Shown: piece after piece, positions 1 to 8,202 of the stretch
Position numbering within the stretch: the stretch's first letter is position 1
How the letters are laid out: each line of letters starts with the position of its first letter
Origin: Gemmatimonadaceae bacterium
Lineage (GTDB): Bacteria > Gemmatimonadota > Gemmatimonadetes > Gemmatimonadales > Gemmatimonadaceae
Assembly: GCA_040882285.1 (NCBI GenBank)
Contig: JBBEBQ010000018.1
Coordinates: forward strand, 124,001-188,000
Direction: 5' to 3'
Length of the DNA stretch: 64,000 bases
Made by a program: the position numbers and the translations under genes
The notes under the pieces: model-generated
What the model was told of the DNA's origin: nothing
The model's database searches: none
The model's input: only the letters and a program-made list of their open reading frames with translations

Positions 1-148
1 CGGGGTGCAGCACCTTGACCGCCACCTTGCGGTTGTGCCGCACGTCGGTCGCGCGATACACCGACGCCATGCCTCCTGTCCCCACCAGTCCTTCGAGCTG
101 GTAGGACGAACCGAGGGCGTGCCGGAGGCGATCAAGCTGGTCGGACAT
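1..148 (-). CDS. Serine/threonine protein kinase, N-terminal fragment
   Basis: The gene runs off the left edge, so only the first 49 or so residues are visible. They start [20 protein letters not shown] and continue into a glycine-rich nucleotide loop ([11 protein letters not shown]) and the ATP-anchoring lysine of VAVKVLHP. This order is that of Hanks-type bacterial Ser/Thr kinases, which phosphorylate proteins using ATP and are often membrane anchored. The ATG at 148-146 is chosen because the kinase fold starts about 15 residues later. Whether a transmembrane or sensor domain follows cannot be seen. The MtfA-like gene begins upstream on the same strand, so the two may be cotranscribed. Confidence 0.9.
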   Translation of the reverse strand, partial: MSDQLDRLRHALGSSYQLEGLVGTGGMASVYRATDVRHNRKVAVKVLHP

Positions 149-169
149 CAGCAGACAGTGGCAGCGCCC

Positions 170-958
170 TCAGTCGGGCGCAAGCTCGGCGGAGTACGCG
201 GCGGGATCCTGGCGAAAGAATCTGCGCAGCTCCGCGTACAACGCGGGATGCCTCGAGCGGAGCGCCCTGGGCCGCTCGAAGAAAGCTTCCGTGCAGACGG
301 CGAAGAACTCGGCGGGATTGGTCGCGCCGTACGTGTCGAGCAGCGTCGGCGTCTCCGCGTCCTGCGCGCGCCTCAGCGCCTCGAACTCCGCGCTCATGAT
401 GCGCGCCCAGGCGACGTACTCGCCGCGCGTGTCCAGCGCGGGCACTCCGTCCACCTCGCGGTTCTCGAAGTCGAGCTGATGCGCGAACTCGTGCAGAATG
501 AGGTTCGCCCCGCTCTCGGGATCGGCGGCCCCGTGCCGCGCGGAATCCCAGGCGAGGACGAGCGCTTTCATCCCCGGCGCCGTGTGGCCGAGTCGGTCCT
601 CGCCGCCCTCCTCCCAGATACCACCCCCGACGTGCCGCTCCTCCCGCGCGACGTAGCCCGACGGGTAGACGAGTATCGACGTCAGCTCCGGGTAGTAATC
701 GCTCTCGCGGTGGAGCAGGAGGACGCACGCCTGGCCGGCGATCGTTACGCGGATCTCCTCGGTCAGCTCCAGTCCGCCGCACCCTTCGAAGTGCTTCTCC
801 GCGAGGAAGACCTGGACGTGTCCGAGCAGCTCGGCCTGGTCCCCGGGAGGCAGGCGCCGAAAGATGGAAAGATTTCGCTCGAGGATCGCGCGCCAGGCGG
901 GGGGCGCCGGCTTCGCGCGAAGTCGCTCGCGCCGCCGGCGCGAAATTCCGAATGGCAT
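170..958 (-). CDS. mtfA: MtfA-type zinc metallopeptidase (M90)
   Basis: 262 residues, close to the length of E. coli MtfA (265). The zinc-binding motif HEFAHQLD lies near residue 155, and a second conserved segment NPAEFFAVCTEAFFE near residue 215 supplies the downstream glutamate typical of the family. In E. coli MtfA is a cytosolic aminopeptidase that binds the repressor Mlc and so influences glucose PTS expression. No PTS sugar genes or Mlc homologue are visible here, so that partner role is uncertain. There is no signal peptide. The N-terminus is arginine-rich (MPFGISRRRRERLRAK), as in relatives. Family assignment is firm, physiological substrate unknown. Confidence 0.92.
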   Translation of the reverse strand: MPFGISRRRRERLRAKPAPPAWRAILERNLSIFRRLPPGDQAELLGHVQVFLAEKHFEGCGGLELTEEIRVTIAGQACVLLLHRESDYYPELTSILVYPSGYVAREERHVGGGIWEEGGEDRLGHTAPGMKALVLAWDSARHGAADPESGANLILHEFAHQLDFENREVDGVPALDTRGEYVAWARIMSAEFEALRRAQDAETPTLLDTYGATNPAEFFAVCTEAFFERPRALRSRHPALYAELRRFFRQDPAAYSAELAPD

Positions 959-1009
959 CCGGTAAAGCTAAGGTCGGGCAAGTCCCAGCCCGCCGCGCGC
1001 CGCGCTCCC

Positions 1010-2110
1010 TCAGCTCGCTCCTTTCTCTCGGAGGTATTCCGCCAGCGCGGTGCGCTCGCCGTACACGGCCCAGTCGAGCGGCGTTCCCTCGTAGACCTTG
1101 TCCCTCATGTCGAGCCGGGCGCCGCGCTCGACGAGCATGCGCACGACGTCGGCGTGGCTCGACCATACGGCGTGATGCAGCGGCGTGCCGTGCGAGTGGA
1201 AGCCCTCCGGATTGTACACGCTCGGATCCACGCCGGCGTCGAGCAGCAGGCGAACGACCTCGGCGTGTCCGAGCTGCGCCGCGAGAGCGAGCGACGCCTG
1301 CCGGTCGTGCGCGTCGGCGTGCGGGAGCATCCGCGCTACCTCCGCCGTTCGCCCCAGACCCGCCACCGCCGGCAGCGTGTCGACGCGCGCGCCGCGCCCG
1401 GCGAGCATCTCCGCGGTGTCCACGAACCCGAAGCTGAGCGCGGTCATCACGGCGGACTGGTAGGCGGTGCCGGGACCGTCGAGCGCCGCGCCGTGATCGA
1501 GCAGGGTCTCGGCCAGCGCGCCCTGGAGGCCGGCCGCATGCGGCGGGGAGCTCGACACGAGCATGCTGAGCGTCGTGCACTTCTCGTCGTACATGTCGGC
1601 CAGCGCGTCCGGCTCGGCCCCGGCGCTCAAAAGCAGCTGCCCGATGGCGACGGCGTTCGGCGGCGTCTTCTGCCGGTAGTCTTCCACGCCGTTGGCGGCG
1701 ACGTAGTGCAGCAGCGTGGCCTGGTGGGCGCGGGCCGAGCGCGAATGCACGAGCTTCGGATCTTTCTCGAGCATGACGCGCAGCGCGTCGATGTCGCCGG
1801 AGACGATGGCGTCGACCGCGGCCTCGAACCGCGCGACCGCCTTGTCCACGCGCACGGTCTCGGCGAACCTGGCCAGGTCTTCCCAATTCTCGAAGTGGTA
1901 CTCACGTGCCAGCACGAGCTGGGCGTCCGCCGGGGCGAGAGTCGTCGTGCGAACGGCGCTCACGGGATGGCCGCGAAAGCGGGGGTGGATCCACTTGAAC
2001 CGCCAGTGTGCCGACTCCTCACCGGCCAGGATCGCGTTGAAGAGCGCCTTCGCCTGCTGCTTGTAGTCTTCGATCGTCGCCGTGAACGGCAGCGCCGCGG
2101 GCAGGCTCAT
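1010..2110 (-). CDS. Ankyrin-repeat protein
   Basis: 366 residues from the ATG at 2110-2108. The N-terminal ~90 residues are non-repeat (MSLPAALPFTATIEDYKQQA...), followed by several ankyrin repeats recognisable by units such as TLLHYVAANG, AEVVRLLLDAGVDPSVYN, GTPLHHAVWSSHADVVRMLV and GTPLDWAVYGE. Ankyrin arrays mediate protein-protein contacts, and no catalytic domain is seen. The same frame stays open to 2257, but the upstream part has no protein-like character. The ATG overlaps the stop of a short ORF (2169-2107) that carries a very strong ribosome site, suggesting translational coupling. Partner and function are unknown. Confidence 0.85.
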   Translation of the reverse strand: MSLPAALPFTATIEDYKQQAKALFNAILAGEESAHWRFKWIHPRFRGHPVSAVRTTTLAPADAQLVLAREYHFENWEDLARFAETVRVDKAVARFEAAVDAIVSGDIDALRVMLEKDPKLVHSRSARAHQATLLHYVAANGVEDYRQKTPPNAVAIGQLLLSAGAEPDALADMYDEKCTTLSMLVSSSPPHAAGLQGALAETLLDHGAALDGPGTAYQSAVMTALSFGFVDTAEMLAGRGARVDTLPAVAGLGRTAEVARMLPHADAHDRQASLALAAQLGHAEVVRLLLDAGVDPSVYNPEGFHSHGTPLHHAVWSSHADVVRMLVERGARLDMRDKVYEGTPLDWAVYGERTALAEYLREKGAS

Positions 2111-2169
2111 GGCGCCAGGATGCCGGCGGACGTGCCGCGGGGAACTTTCGCAAGCGGTGCTTCTGGCAT
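2107..2169 (-). CDS. Possible 20-residue leader ORF before ankyrin gene
   Basis: A minus-strand ATG at 2169-2167 follows an almost ideal ribosome-binding site (AGGAGGGAGG, six bases before the ATG). It opens a frame MPEAPLAKVPRGTSAGILAP that ends in a TGA overlapping the ankyrin gene's ATG (CATGAG). The ankyrin start itself has no good ribosome site. The arrangement looks like a translated leader that hands ribosomes to the main gene. It could instead be the fossil 5' end of the gene displaced by a frameshift. No similarity is recognised. Confidence 0.4.
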   Translation of the reverse strand: MPEAPLAKVPRGTSAGILAP

Positions 2170-2199
2170 GCGCGGACCTCCCTCCTGACCCAGACCTAA

Positions 2200-2228
2200 A
2201 GTATAGACACAGGGCTGCGTCTGAGAAG
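2200..2228 (-). promoter_or_regulatory. Putative promoter for leader ORF/ankyrin gene
   Basis: Reading the minus strand, a good -10 (TATACT, 2205-2200) lies 31 bases before the leader ATG, with only a weak -35 (CTTCTC, 2228-2223) at 17-base spacing. Transcription would begin near 2193, just ahead of the AGGAGG ribosome site. Confidence 0.4.
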
Positions 2229-2259
2229 TGAGGCGGGCAGGGACTTAGCTTACCCACCC

Positions 2260-2706
2260 ATGCCTACAAGGTGGCAGGTCGCGGTAGGCGCCGACCAGAC
2301 GACGGCGCTTTTCGAGCCCCCGACCGCGGCGGACCGCGGAGCGGTCTTCGTCTGTGCCCACGGCGCGGGCGGCAACATGGACGACCGCGGCATGGCCCAG
2401 CTGGCGGGGAAGCCCGAGCAGCTGCGCGACAAGCATCTTCCGCTCATCGACGTGCCGGTTCTCTGCTTCAACGGCACTCGCGACGCGCTGTGCCGGCGAG
2501 ACCTGATGGAGACGGCGCTGCGGGGAGTGAAGCCGCGCTGGGACATGCACTGGCTGGAGAGCGCCGATCACGGATTTCACGTTCTCAAGTCGTCGGGGAG
2601 AACAGACGCCGACGTACTGGACGAGATCGGGAGTGCGACGCAGAGGTGGGTGGCGGGTCCTCAAGTTGCCGGGCCCAATTCGCGGCATACCTTACCCCTG
2701 CCATGA
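2260..2706 (+). CDS. Alpha/beta hydrolase (KANL3/Tex30 type), internally deleted
   Basis: 148 residues. Residues 1-45 match the start of a dienelactone-hydrolase-like alpha/beta hydrolase ([17 protein letters not shown], oxyanion HG). Residues ~50-125 match the C-terminal part ([20 protein letters not shown] with the acidic residue, then [15 protein letters not shown] with the catalytic His). Family members are usually 200-220 residues, and the segment carrying the GxSxG nucleophile elbow is missing while the frame stays intact. The protein is therefore probably inactive or a decaying gene. Its TGA overlaps the ATG of the carboxyltransferase gene (ATGA at 2703-2706), so translation of this frame could still serve coupling. 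An assembly deletion is an alternative. Confidence 0.75.
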   Translation: MPTRWQVAVGADQTTALFEPPTAADRGAVFVCAHGAGGNMDDRGMAQLAGKPEQLRDKHLPLIDVPVLCFNGTRDALCRRDLMETALRGVKPRWDMHWLESADHGFHVLKSSGRTDADVLDEIGSATQRWVAGPQVAGPNSRHTLPLP

Positions 2707-4253
2707 CGATGCGTGAAAAGCTGGAGCTCCTCGAGAAGCGCCGCGCCGAGTCCGAGCAGGGGGGCGGGGACGCGCGCATCAAGGCGCAACACGCGAAAGG
2801 CAAGCTGTCGGCGCGCGAGCGCCTCGACCTGCTGCTCGACGGCGGCACGTTCGTCGAGCTGGACCGCTTCGTCGTGCACCGCTCCACCGATTTCGGGCTC
2901 GACAAGCAGAAGATATTCGGCGACGGCGTGGTCACGGGCTACGGGCGGATCGACGGGCGGCTGGTGTACGTCTTCTCCCAGGACTTCACCGTATTCGGCG
3001 GCTCGCTCTCCGAATCCTTCGCTGAGAAGATCTGCAAGATCATGGACCTCGCCGTGCGGAACGGCGCGCCCGTCATCGGTCTCAACGACTCCGGCGGAGC
3101 GCGCATCCAGGAAGGCGTCGTGTCGCTCGGCGGGTACGCGGAGATCTTCCTGCGCAACACGCTCGCCTCGGGGGTGGTGCCGCAGATCTCGGCGATCCTC
3201 GGTCCGTGCGCGGGCGGCGCGGTGTACTCGCCCGCGATCACCGACTTCACGTTCATGGTGCGCGGCACGTCGTACATGTTCGTCACGGGTCCCAACGTCG
3301 TGAAGACGGTGACGCACGAGGACGTCACGATGGAGCAGCTTGGCGGCGCCGACACGCACGCGGCGACCTCCGGCGTGGCGCACTGCGCGTTCGACTCCGA
3401 GCCGGCGTGCATCCAGGCGATCCGCGACCTGCTCCGCTTCGTTCCTTCGAACAACGTGTCCGATCCGCCGCGCGGTCCGGCGATCGACCCGCGTGAGCGG
3501 CGCGACGAGGCGCTGCTGGACATCGTGCCCGACAACCCCAACAAGCCGTACGACATGCACGAGGTGCTGCGCCGGGTCGTGGACGGCGGCGAGTTCTTCG
3601 AGATCCAGCCGGACTTCGCCGCCAACATCATCTGCGGCTTCGCGCACCTCGGCAGCTACAGCGTCGGGATCGTCGCCAATCAGCCGGCGGTGCTCGCGGG
3701 CGTGCTCGACATCAACGCGTCGATCAAGGCGGCGCGGTTCATCCGCTTCTGCGATGCGTTCAACATCCCGGTCGTGACGTTCGAGGACGTGCCTGGATTC
3801 CTGCCGGGCGTCGGACAGGAGCACGGCGGGATAATCAAGCACGGCGCCAAGCTGCTGTTCGCGTACTGCGAGGCCACCGTGCCCAAGCTCACGGTCATCA
3901 CCCGCAAGGCATACGGCGGCGCGTACGACGTCATGAGCTCGAAGCACATCCGCGGCGACTACAACGTCGCGTGGCCCACCGCGGAGATCGCCGTGATGGG
4001 ACCGAAGGGCGCCGTGGAGATACTCTTCCGGAAGGAGATCGCCGACAGCGAGGATCCGGACAAGGCGACCGACGCGAAGATCGAGGAGTACCGCGAAAAG
4101 TTCGCGCATCCGTACATCGCCGCGGGGCGCGGCTACCTGGACGACATCATCGATCCGCGCGAGACGCGGCCGCGGCTGATCGACGCGCTCGAGTCGCTCG
4201 AGAGCAAGCGCGACAAGAATCCGCCGAAGAAGCACGGAAACATTCCGCTATGA
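2703..4253 (+). CDS. pccB: Acyl-CoA carboxylase, carboxyltransferase (beta) subunit
   Basis: 516 residues, full length for propionyl-/acetyl-CoA carboxylase beta subunits. The two crotonase-like halves are visible: oxyanion-type glycine clusters [14 protein letters not shown] (~residue 120-135) and [16 protein letters not shown] in the first half, then [20 protein letters not shown] and [13 protein letters not shown] in the second. It transfers carboxyl from biotin to an acyl-CoA in the cytosol. Its partners, biotin carboxylase (4970-6472) and biotin carrier (7698-8201), are separate genes downstream. The start [14 protein letters not shown] at 2703 overlaps the previous stop. Propionyl-CoA is the likeliest substrate from family resemblance, but acetyl-CoA or methylcrotonyl-CoA cannot be excluded. 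Confidence 0.93.
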   Translation: MTMREKLELLEKRRAESEQGGGDARIKAQHAKGKLSARERLDLLLDGGTFVELDRFVVHRSTDFGLDKQKIFGDGVVTGYGRIDGRLVYVFSQDFTVFGGSLSESFAEKICKIMDLAVRNGAPVIGLNDSGGARIQEGVVSLGGYAEIFLRNTLASGVVPQISAILGPCAGGAVYSPAITDFTFMVRGTSYMFVTGPNVVKTVTHEDVTMEQLGGADTHAATSGVAHCAFDSEPACIQAIRDLLRFVPSNNVSDPPRGPAIDPRERRDEALLDIVPDNPNKPYDMHEVLRRVVDGGEFFEIQPDFAANIICGFAHLGSYSVGIVANQPAVLAGVLDINASIKAARFIRFCDAFNIPVVTFEDVPGFLPGVGQEHGGIIKHGAKLLFAYCEATVPKLTVITRKAYGGAYDVMSSKHIRGDYNVAWPTAEIAVMGPKGAVEILFRKEIADSEDPDKATDAKIEEYREKFAHPYIAAGRGYLDDIIDPRETRPRLIDALESLESKRDKNPPKKHGNIPL

Positions 4254-4966
4254 AGAGCAGCTGTTGGCTATTGGCTGTTGGCTGCTGGCTCGTGCCGGCA
4301 GCGGCATCCGCGATTCCCGATTCGGCGAGCGCGAACGGCTCCATCGGCGTCACCGTTCCACCCGCGCGGCCGTCGACCGCCGGACCGTGGTGGATCGGTG
4401 TCTGGGGTGCCCTGGCGAATCACTCCAGCTTCGACACGCGTCATGGCGAGCGGCATCGCGACGTGCAGATGCTTGGCGTGCGCTTTGGCCGGCAGCTCTC
4501 GGCGGCCCGCGGATTCGCGCTCGACTACTACGTGGACCTGGTCCCCCTGATCCGGTCCACCAACATCCCGACGACATACCGCGACATCGTCACGTGCGAC
4601 GCCTTCGACCGGTGCAGAATCGACGAGCGCATGGAGACCGCGACAGTGCGTGGCTACGGGGTCACTCCGGTCGGTCTGCAGCTGCGCGCGTTCGCCGGCG
4701 AGCGCGTGCAGCTGGTCGTGGGGGCGGGCGCCGGCGCGGCGATGTACGACAGGCCGGTGCCGGATCCCGGAGAGAAGCGGCTCAACTTCATGGGCGACGT
4801 CACGGCCGGCGTGCAAGTGCGCCTCGGACAGTCGGCCGCGCTGCTCGCCGGTGTGCGACACAATCACACCTCGAACGCGAACACCGGTCCCGCCAATCCC
4901 GGGCTGGACACGCGCGTGCTCTACGCCGGCTTCACGCGCGCGCTCGGCAAGCGGGCGCAGCGGTAG
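4250..4966 (+). CDS. PagL-like lipid A 3-O-deacylase / acyloxyacyl hydrolase
   Basis: 238 residues with a signal peptide ([21 protein letters not shown], cleavage after about residue 21). The mature part alternates short hydrophobic strands as in an outer-membrane beta barrel. The C-terminal [17 protein letters not shown] resembles the His/Ser active-site region of PagL-type lipid A 3-O-deacylases, which remove an acyl chain from lipid A in the outer membrane. The signal peptide is encoded by a heptanucleotide repeat array (4261-4290) of the family otherwise found between genes. ATG overlaps the pccB stop. The next gene starts 3 bases after its stop, so it sits inside the carboxylase operon without an obvious functional link. 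Confidence 0.75.
   Translation: MKSSCWLLAVGCWLVPAAASAIPDSASANGSIGVTVPPARPSTAGPWWIGVWGALANHSSFDTRHGERHRDVQMLGVRFGRQLSAARGFALDYYVDLVPLIRSTNIPTTYRDIVTCDAFDRCRIDERMETATVRGYGVTPVGLQLRAFAGERVQLVVGAGAGAAMYDRPVPDPGEKRLNFMGDVTAGVQVRLGQSAALLAGVRHNHTSNANTGPANPGLDTRVLYAGFTRALGKRAQR
4261..4290 (+). repeat. Heptad repeat array inside a coding region
   Basis: Four units, CTGTTGG CTATTGG CTGTTGG CTGCTGG, belonging to the GCTATTG subfamily of the window's heptanucleotide repeats. Here they are translated as part of the hydrophobic core of the PagL-like signal peptide. Confidence 0.85.
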
Positions 4967-4969
4967 CGC

Positions 4970-6472
4970 GTGTTTGACAAGGTGCTCGTCGCGAACCGCG
5001 GCGAGATCGCGCTCAGGATCGTGCGGGCGTGCCGCGAGCTTGGCGTAGCGTCGGTCGCCGTTTACAGCGACGCGGACGCCGGGGCTCCGCACACGCGCGC
5101 CGCCGACGAGGCCGTGAACATCGGAGCCGCTCCCTCTGCCGAGAGCTACCTGGTCGGCGAGAGAATCATCGCGGCGGCGCTGCGGACGGGAGCGCAGGCC
5201 ATCCATCCCGGGTACGGCTTCCTCGCGGAGCGGGAGTGGTTCGCTCGCGCGGTGCTGGAGGCGGGCCTCGTCTTCATCGGCCCGCCGCCCGGCGCGATCG
5301 CCGCGATGGGCAGCAAGACGGCCGCCCGCGCGCTCGCGCTTCAGAGCTCGGTCCCGGTGGTGCCGGGCACCGCGAGCGCGCTCGCGACCGCGGACGCCGC
5401 GAGGAAGGCGGCCGAAGAGATCGGCTATCCCGTGCTGCTCAAGGCGGCGGCGGGCGGCGGCGGGAAGGGGATGCGCGTCGTGCGCGAGAGCGGCGAGATC
5501 GAAGCCGCGTTCGGCGCGGCCGCGCGGGAAGCCAAGGCCGCGTTCGGCGACGACGCCGTGTATCTGGAGAAGTACATCTCCCGGCCGCGGCACGTGGAGA
5601 TACAGGTTCTGGCGGACTCGCACGGCACCGTGCTCTCACTCGGCGAGCGCGAGTGCTCGCTCCAGCGGCGCCACCAGAAGATGCTGGAGGAAGCGCCGAG
5701 CGTGGCCGTATCACCCGGGCTGCGCCGCGCGATGGGCGAGACCGCCGTGCGCGTCGCGCGCGCGGCCGGATACGTCAACGCCGGCACGTGCGAGTTTCTG
5801 CTGGACGCCGGCGGAAAGTTCTACTTTCTGGAGATGAACACGCGGCTGCAGGTTGAGCATCCCGTCACCGAGCTCGTCACCGACATCGACATCGTCCAGT
5901 GGCAGATCAGGATCGCCGCGGGCGAGAAGCTTCCGTTCGCCCAGACGGAGATCGAGCCGCGCGGCTGGGCGATCGAATGCCGCATCACCAGCGAGGACCC
6001 CGCGAACGGGTTCCTGCCGTCCACCGGCGTGGTGCAATATCTCGGCGTGCCCAGCGGGCCCGGCGTGCGGTGGGACGGCGGGATCGAGGCGGGCAGCGAA
6101 GTCGGGCTGCACTACGATCCCATGCTGGCCAAGCTCATCGTGTGGGGCGAGAACCGCGAGCAGGCGGTGGCGCGCATGCACCGGGCGTTGCTCGAGCTCA
6201 CGATCGACGGAGTGGAGACGTCGCGCGACTTCCACCTTCGCCTCATGGAAGACGCGGAATTCCGCGCCGGAGACTTCGACATCCAGTGGCTCGAGCGGAG
6301 GCTGGACTCGCTGATCGCCGTGTCGCCGCCGCCCGAAGGCGTGCGCGCGGCGGCGCTGGCGGCCGCGTTTCTCGCGGAGGAAGACAGGCTCGGCCGCATG
6401 CCGGCCATGCTGCCCGTCGCCGCCGGCGATCAGTGGAAGCGGGCGGCGCGCCTGGACGCGCTCCGCGAGTGA
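4970..6472 (+). CDS. accC: Biotin carboxylase subunit of acyl-CoA carboxylase
   Basis: 500 residues, GTG start at 4970. N-terminal domain VLVANRGEIALRIVRACREL, ATP-grasp glycine loop AAAGGGGKGMRVV near residue 165, and the catalytic-site signature EMNTRLQVEHPVTE near residue 285-300 are all present. It carboxylates biotin using ATP and bicarbonate. The length matches free-standing AccC rather than the ~660-residue PCC/MCC alpha chains, which carry a fused biotin domain. The carrier is a separate gene 1.2 kb downstream. The proximity to pccB suggests a three-part acyl-CoA carboxylase. The stop overlaps the GTG of the methyltransferase gene (GTGA at 6469-6472). Confidence 0.93.
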   Translation: MFDKVLVANRGEIALRIVRACRELGVASVAVYSDADAGAPHTRAADEAVNIGAAPSAESYLVGERIIAAALRTGAQAIHPGYGFLAEREWFARAVLEAGLVFIGPPPGAIAAMGSKTAARALALQSSVPVVPGTASALATADAARKAAEEIGYPVLLKAAAGGGGKGMRVVRESGEIEAAFGAAAREAKAAFGDDAVYLEKYISRPRHVEIQVLADSHGTVLSLGERECSLQRRHQKMLEEAPSVAVSPGLRRAMGETAVRVARAAGYVNAGTCEFLLDAGGKFYFLEMNTRLQVEHPVTELVTDIDIVQWQIRIAAGEKLPFAQTEIEPRGWAIECRITSEDPANGFLPSTGVVQYLGVPSGPGVRWDGGIEAGSEVGLHYDPMLAKLIVWGENREQAVARMHRALLELTIDGVETSRDFHLRLMEDAEFRAGDFDIQWLERRLDSLIAVSPPPEGVRAAALAAAFLAEEDRLGRMPAMLPVAAGDQWKRAARLDALRE

Positions 6473-7701
6473 GTCCCGTCGTGACGCTCGCCGTCGATTC
6501 GATCGCCGCCGGCGGGGACGGGGTGGGCCGGAGCAACGGGCTCGTGGTGTTCGTGCCGCGCACGGCGGCGGGCGACATCGTGACGGCGAGCATCGCCGGC
6601 AAGGGGCAGTTCGCGCGCGGATCGCTGCGCACCGTGACGCGGCCGTCGCCGGATCGCACGGATCCGCCGTGCCCGCATTACACGCGCGACAGATGCGGCG
6701 GCTGCCAGCTCCAGCACATCACGTATCGCGGCCAGCTCGCGGCGAAGCAGCGCATCATTCGCGACGCCATCGAGCGGATCGGCAAGCGGCAGCTGTCCCC
6801 GCCGGAAGTTCGTCCGAGCTCCAGCGAATGGCGTTACCGCACGAAGCTGACGCTGGCCATCCGTCGCCGTGGCGGCAACTGGATCGCGGGGCTGCGCGCG
6901 TACGACGATCCGTCGCGGATCTTCTCCCTGGCGGATTGTCCCATCACCGAGCGCGGGGTGGTGCGCGTGTGGCGTGAGGTGATGGGCGCATCCGCGCTCT
7001 TTCCCGACGCGTCCGAGCTGCGCGGGAGCGTGAAGCTCGCCGACGGGGCGTACACGTTCTCCCTGGAGGGCGGCACGCGCTGGGCGACGCACGAGGATTT
7101 CTTCGCGGCGGTGCCGTCGCTGTCCGACTTGTGGTGGGAGCAGGAGGGACGCGGTCCCGCGCTGCTGCACAGCCGCGACACGCCCGGCTCGCGCAAGGTG
7201 CCCGGCATCTCATTCGCGCAGATCAACCCCGCGGTCGCCGCCGAGTTGCACGCGCACGTGCTCGAGCGCGCGCTGTCGTACGGGCCCGCGCGTGTGGTGG
7301 ACGCGTACTCCGGCGCGGGCGCCACCGCGATCCCTCTCGCGCAGTCGGGCGCCGCCGTCACCGCGATCGAGCTCGACCAGCTCGCCTCCGACTGGTGCGT
7401 CCGTCACCTGCCCGAAGGCTCGCGCGCGATCCGGGGCAGGGTCGAAGACGAGCTGCCCGAAGCGCTTCCGGCCGACGTGGTGCTGCTGAATCCGCCGCGC
7501 GCCGGAGTCGACGAGAGAGTCGCGGCGACGCTCGAGGCGCTCGAGGCAAAGCCGCGCGCCGTCATTTACGTGAGCTGCAATCCGGCGACGCTCGCGCGCG
7601 ACATTTCGCGGCTTCCCTCGTACCGGATCGCCGGCGTGGTCGCGTTCGACATGTTTCCGCAGACCGCGCACGTCGAGACCGTCTGCGAGCTGGTGCCGTG
7701 A
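6469..7701 (+). CDS. RlmD/TrmA-type RNA m5U methyltransferase
   Basis: 410 residues from the GTG at 6469. An N-terminal TRAM-like domain (VTLAVDSIAAGGDGVGR...) is followed by an iron-sulfur cysteine cluster (PPCPHYTRDRCGGCQLQHI, residues ~64-82). A SAM-binding motif (VVDAYSGAGATAIPLA) and the catalytic loop YVSCNPATLARD near residue 365, containing the nucleophilic cysteine, come next. This is the class I, Fe-S-containing family that makes 5-methyluridine in 23S rRNA or tRNA. Which RNA is modified cannot be decided. The gene is wedged between the biotin carboxylase and biotin carrier genes with GTGA overlaps on both sides, implying coupled translation but no shared pathway. Confidence 0.88.
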   Translation: MSPVVTLAVDSIAAGGDGVGRSNGLVVFVPRTAAGDIVTASIAGKGQFARGSLRTVTRPSPDRTDPPCPHYTRDRCGGCQLQHITYRGQLAAKQRIIRDAIERIGKRQLSPPEVRPSSSEWRYRTKLTLAIRRRGGNWIAGLRAYDDPSRIFSLADCPITERGVVRVWREVMGASALFPDASELRGSVKLADGAYTFSLEGGTRWATHEDFFAAVPSLSDLWWEQEGRGPALLHSRDTPGSRKVPGISFAQINPAVAAELHAHVLERALSYGPARVVDAYSGAGATAIPLAQSGAAVTAIELDQLASDWCVRHLPEGSRAIRGRVEDELPEALPADVVLLNPPRAGVDERVAATLEALEAKPRAVIYVSCNPATLARDISRLPSYRIAGVVAFDMFPQTAHVETVCELVP

Positions 7702-8201
7702 GATACGTCGTGAGCGTCAACGGCGAGGACCACGCGGTCACGCTCGGCGGCGGCGGGGTCAGTCACGCGGGCGCCGCGGTCGCCGCGCATCTCGAGGGAG
7801 CGCGCCCCGGAACGCCCATCCGTCTGCTCACGCTCGACGGCAAGGTGCACAGCGTCCTCGCCCGCGGGCAGGATGGCCGCGGCCGGTACACTTTGTGGAT
7901 CGACGGCTACCGCTACGAAGTGGAGGCCCTGGACGAGCGTACCCGCGCGATCCGCGCGCTCTCCGTCGACAAGGAGAAGGCGGCCGGGCCCGCGCCGCTG
8001 GTGGCACCCATGCCGGGACTCGTCGTCAGGATCGGCGTGCAGGTCGGCGACGCCGTCTCGGCGGGCCAGGCACTCGTCTCGATCGAGGCGATGAAGATGG
8101 AGAACGAGCTGCGGTCGAAGTCGGCAGGAACGGTCAAGACGATTCGAGTCTCGGCGGGCACCGCCGTCGAGAAGGGCACCGTCCTCGTGGAGCTGGAATA
8201 A
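7698..8201 (+). CDS. Biotin carboxyl carrier protein
   Basis: 167 residues, GTG start at 7698 overlapping the previous stop. The last ~75 residues form a biotinyl/lipoyl domain (PLVAPMPGLVVRIGVQVGDA) with the biotin-accepting lysine in EAMKMENEL near residue 134. The first 90 residues resemble the beta-strand linker domain that precedes biotin domains in propionyl-/methylcrotonyl-CoA carboxylase alpha chains (YTLWIDGYRYEVEALDE). The protein therefore looks like the C-terminal third of an alpha subunit expressed on its own. It shuttles carboxybiotin between the AccC-like and PccB-like subunits encoded upstream. Confidence 0.9.
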   Translation: MRYVVSVNGEDHAVTLGGGGVSHAGAAVAAHLEGARPGTPIRLLTLDGKVHSVLARGQDGRGRYTLWIDGYRYEVEALDERTRAIRALSVDKEKAAGPAPLVAPMPGLVVRIGVQVGDAVSAGQALVSIEAMKMENELRSKSAGTVKTIRVSAGTAVEKGTVLVELE

Positions 8202-8202
8202 C

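Noticed and set aside
2661-4235. Long antisense reading frame opposite the carboxyltransferase gene
   Set aside because: High-GC coding DNA keeps the opposite strand open. The translation is Arg/His/Val-rich without protein motifs, while the plus-strand frame is a clear PccB.
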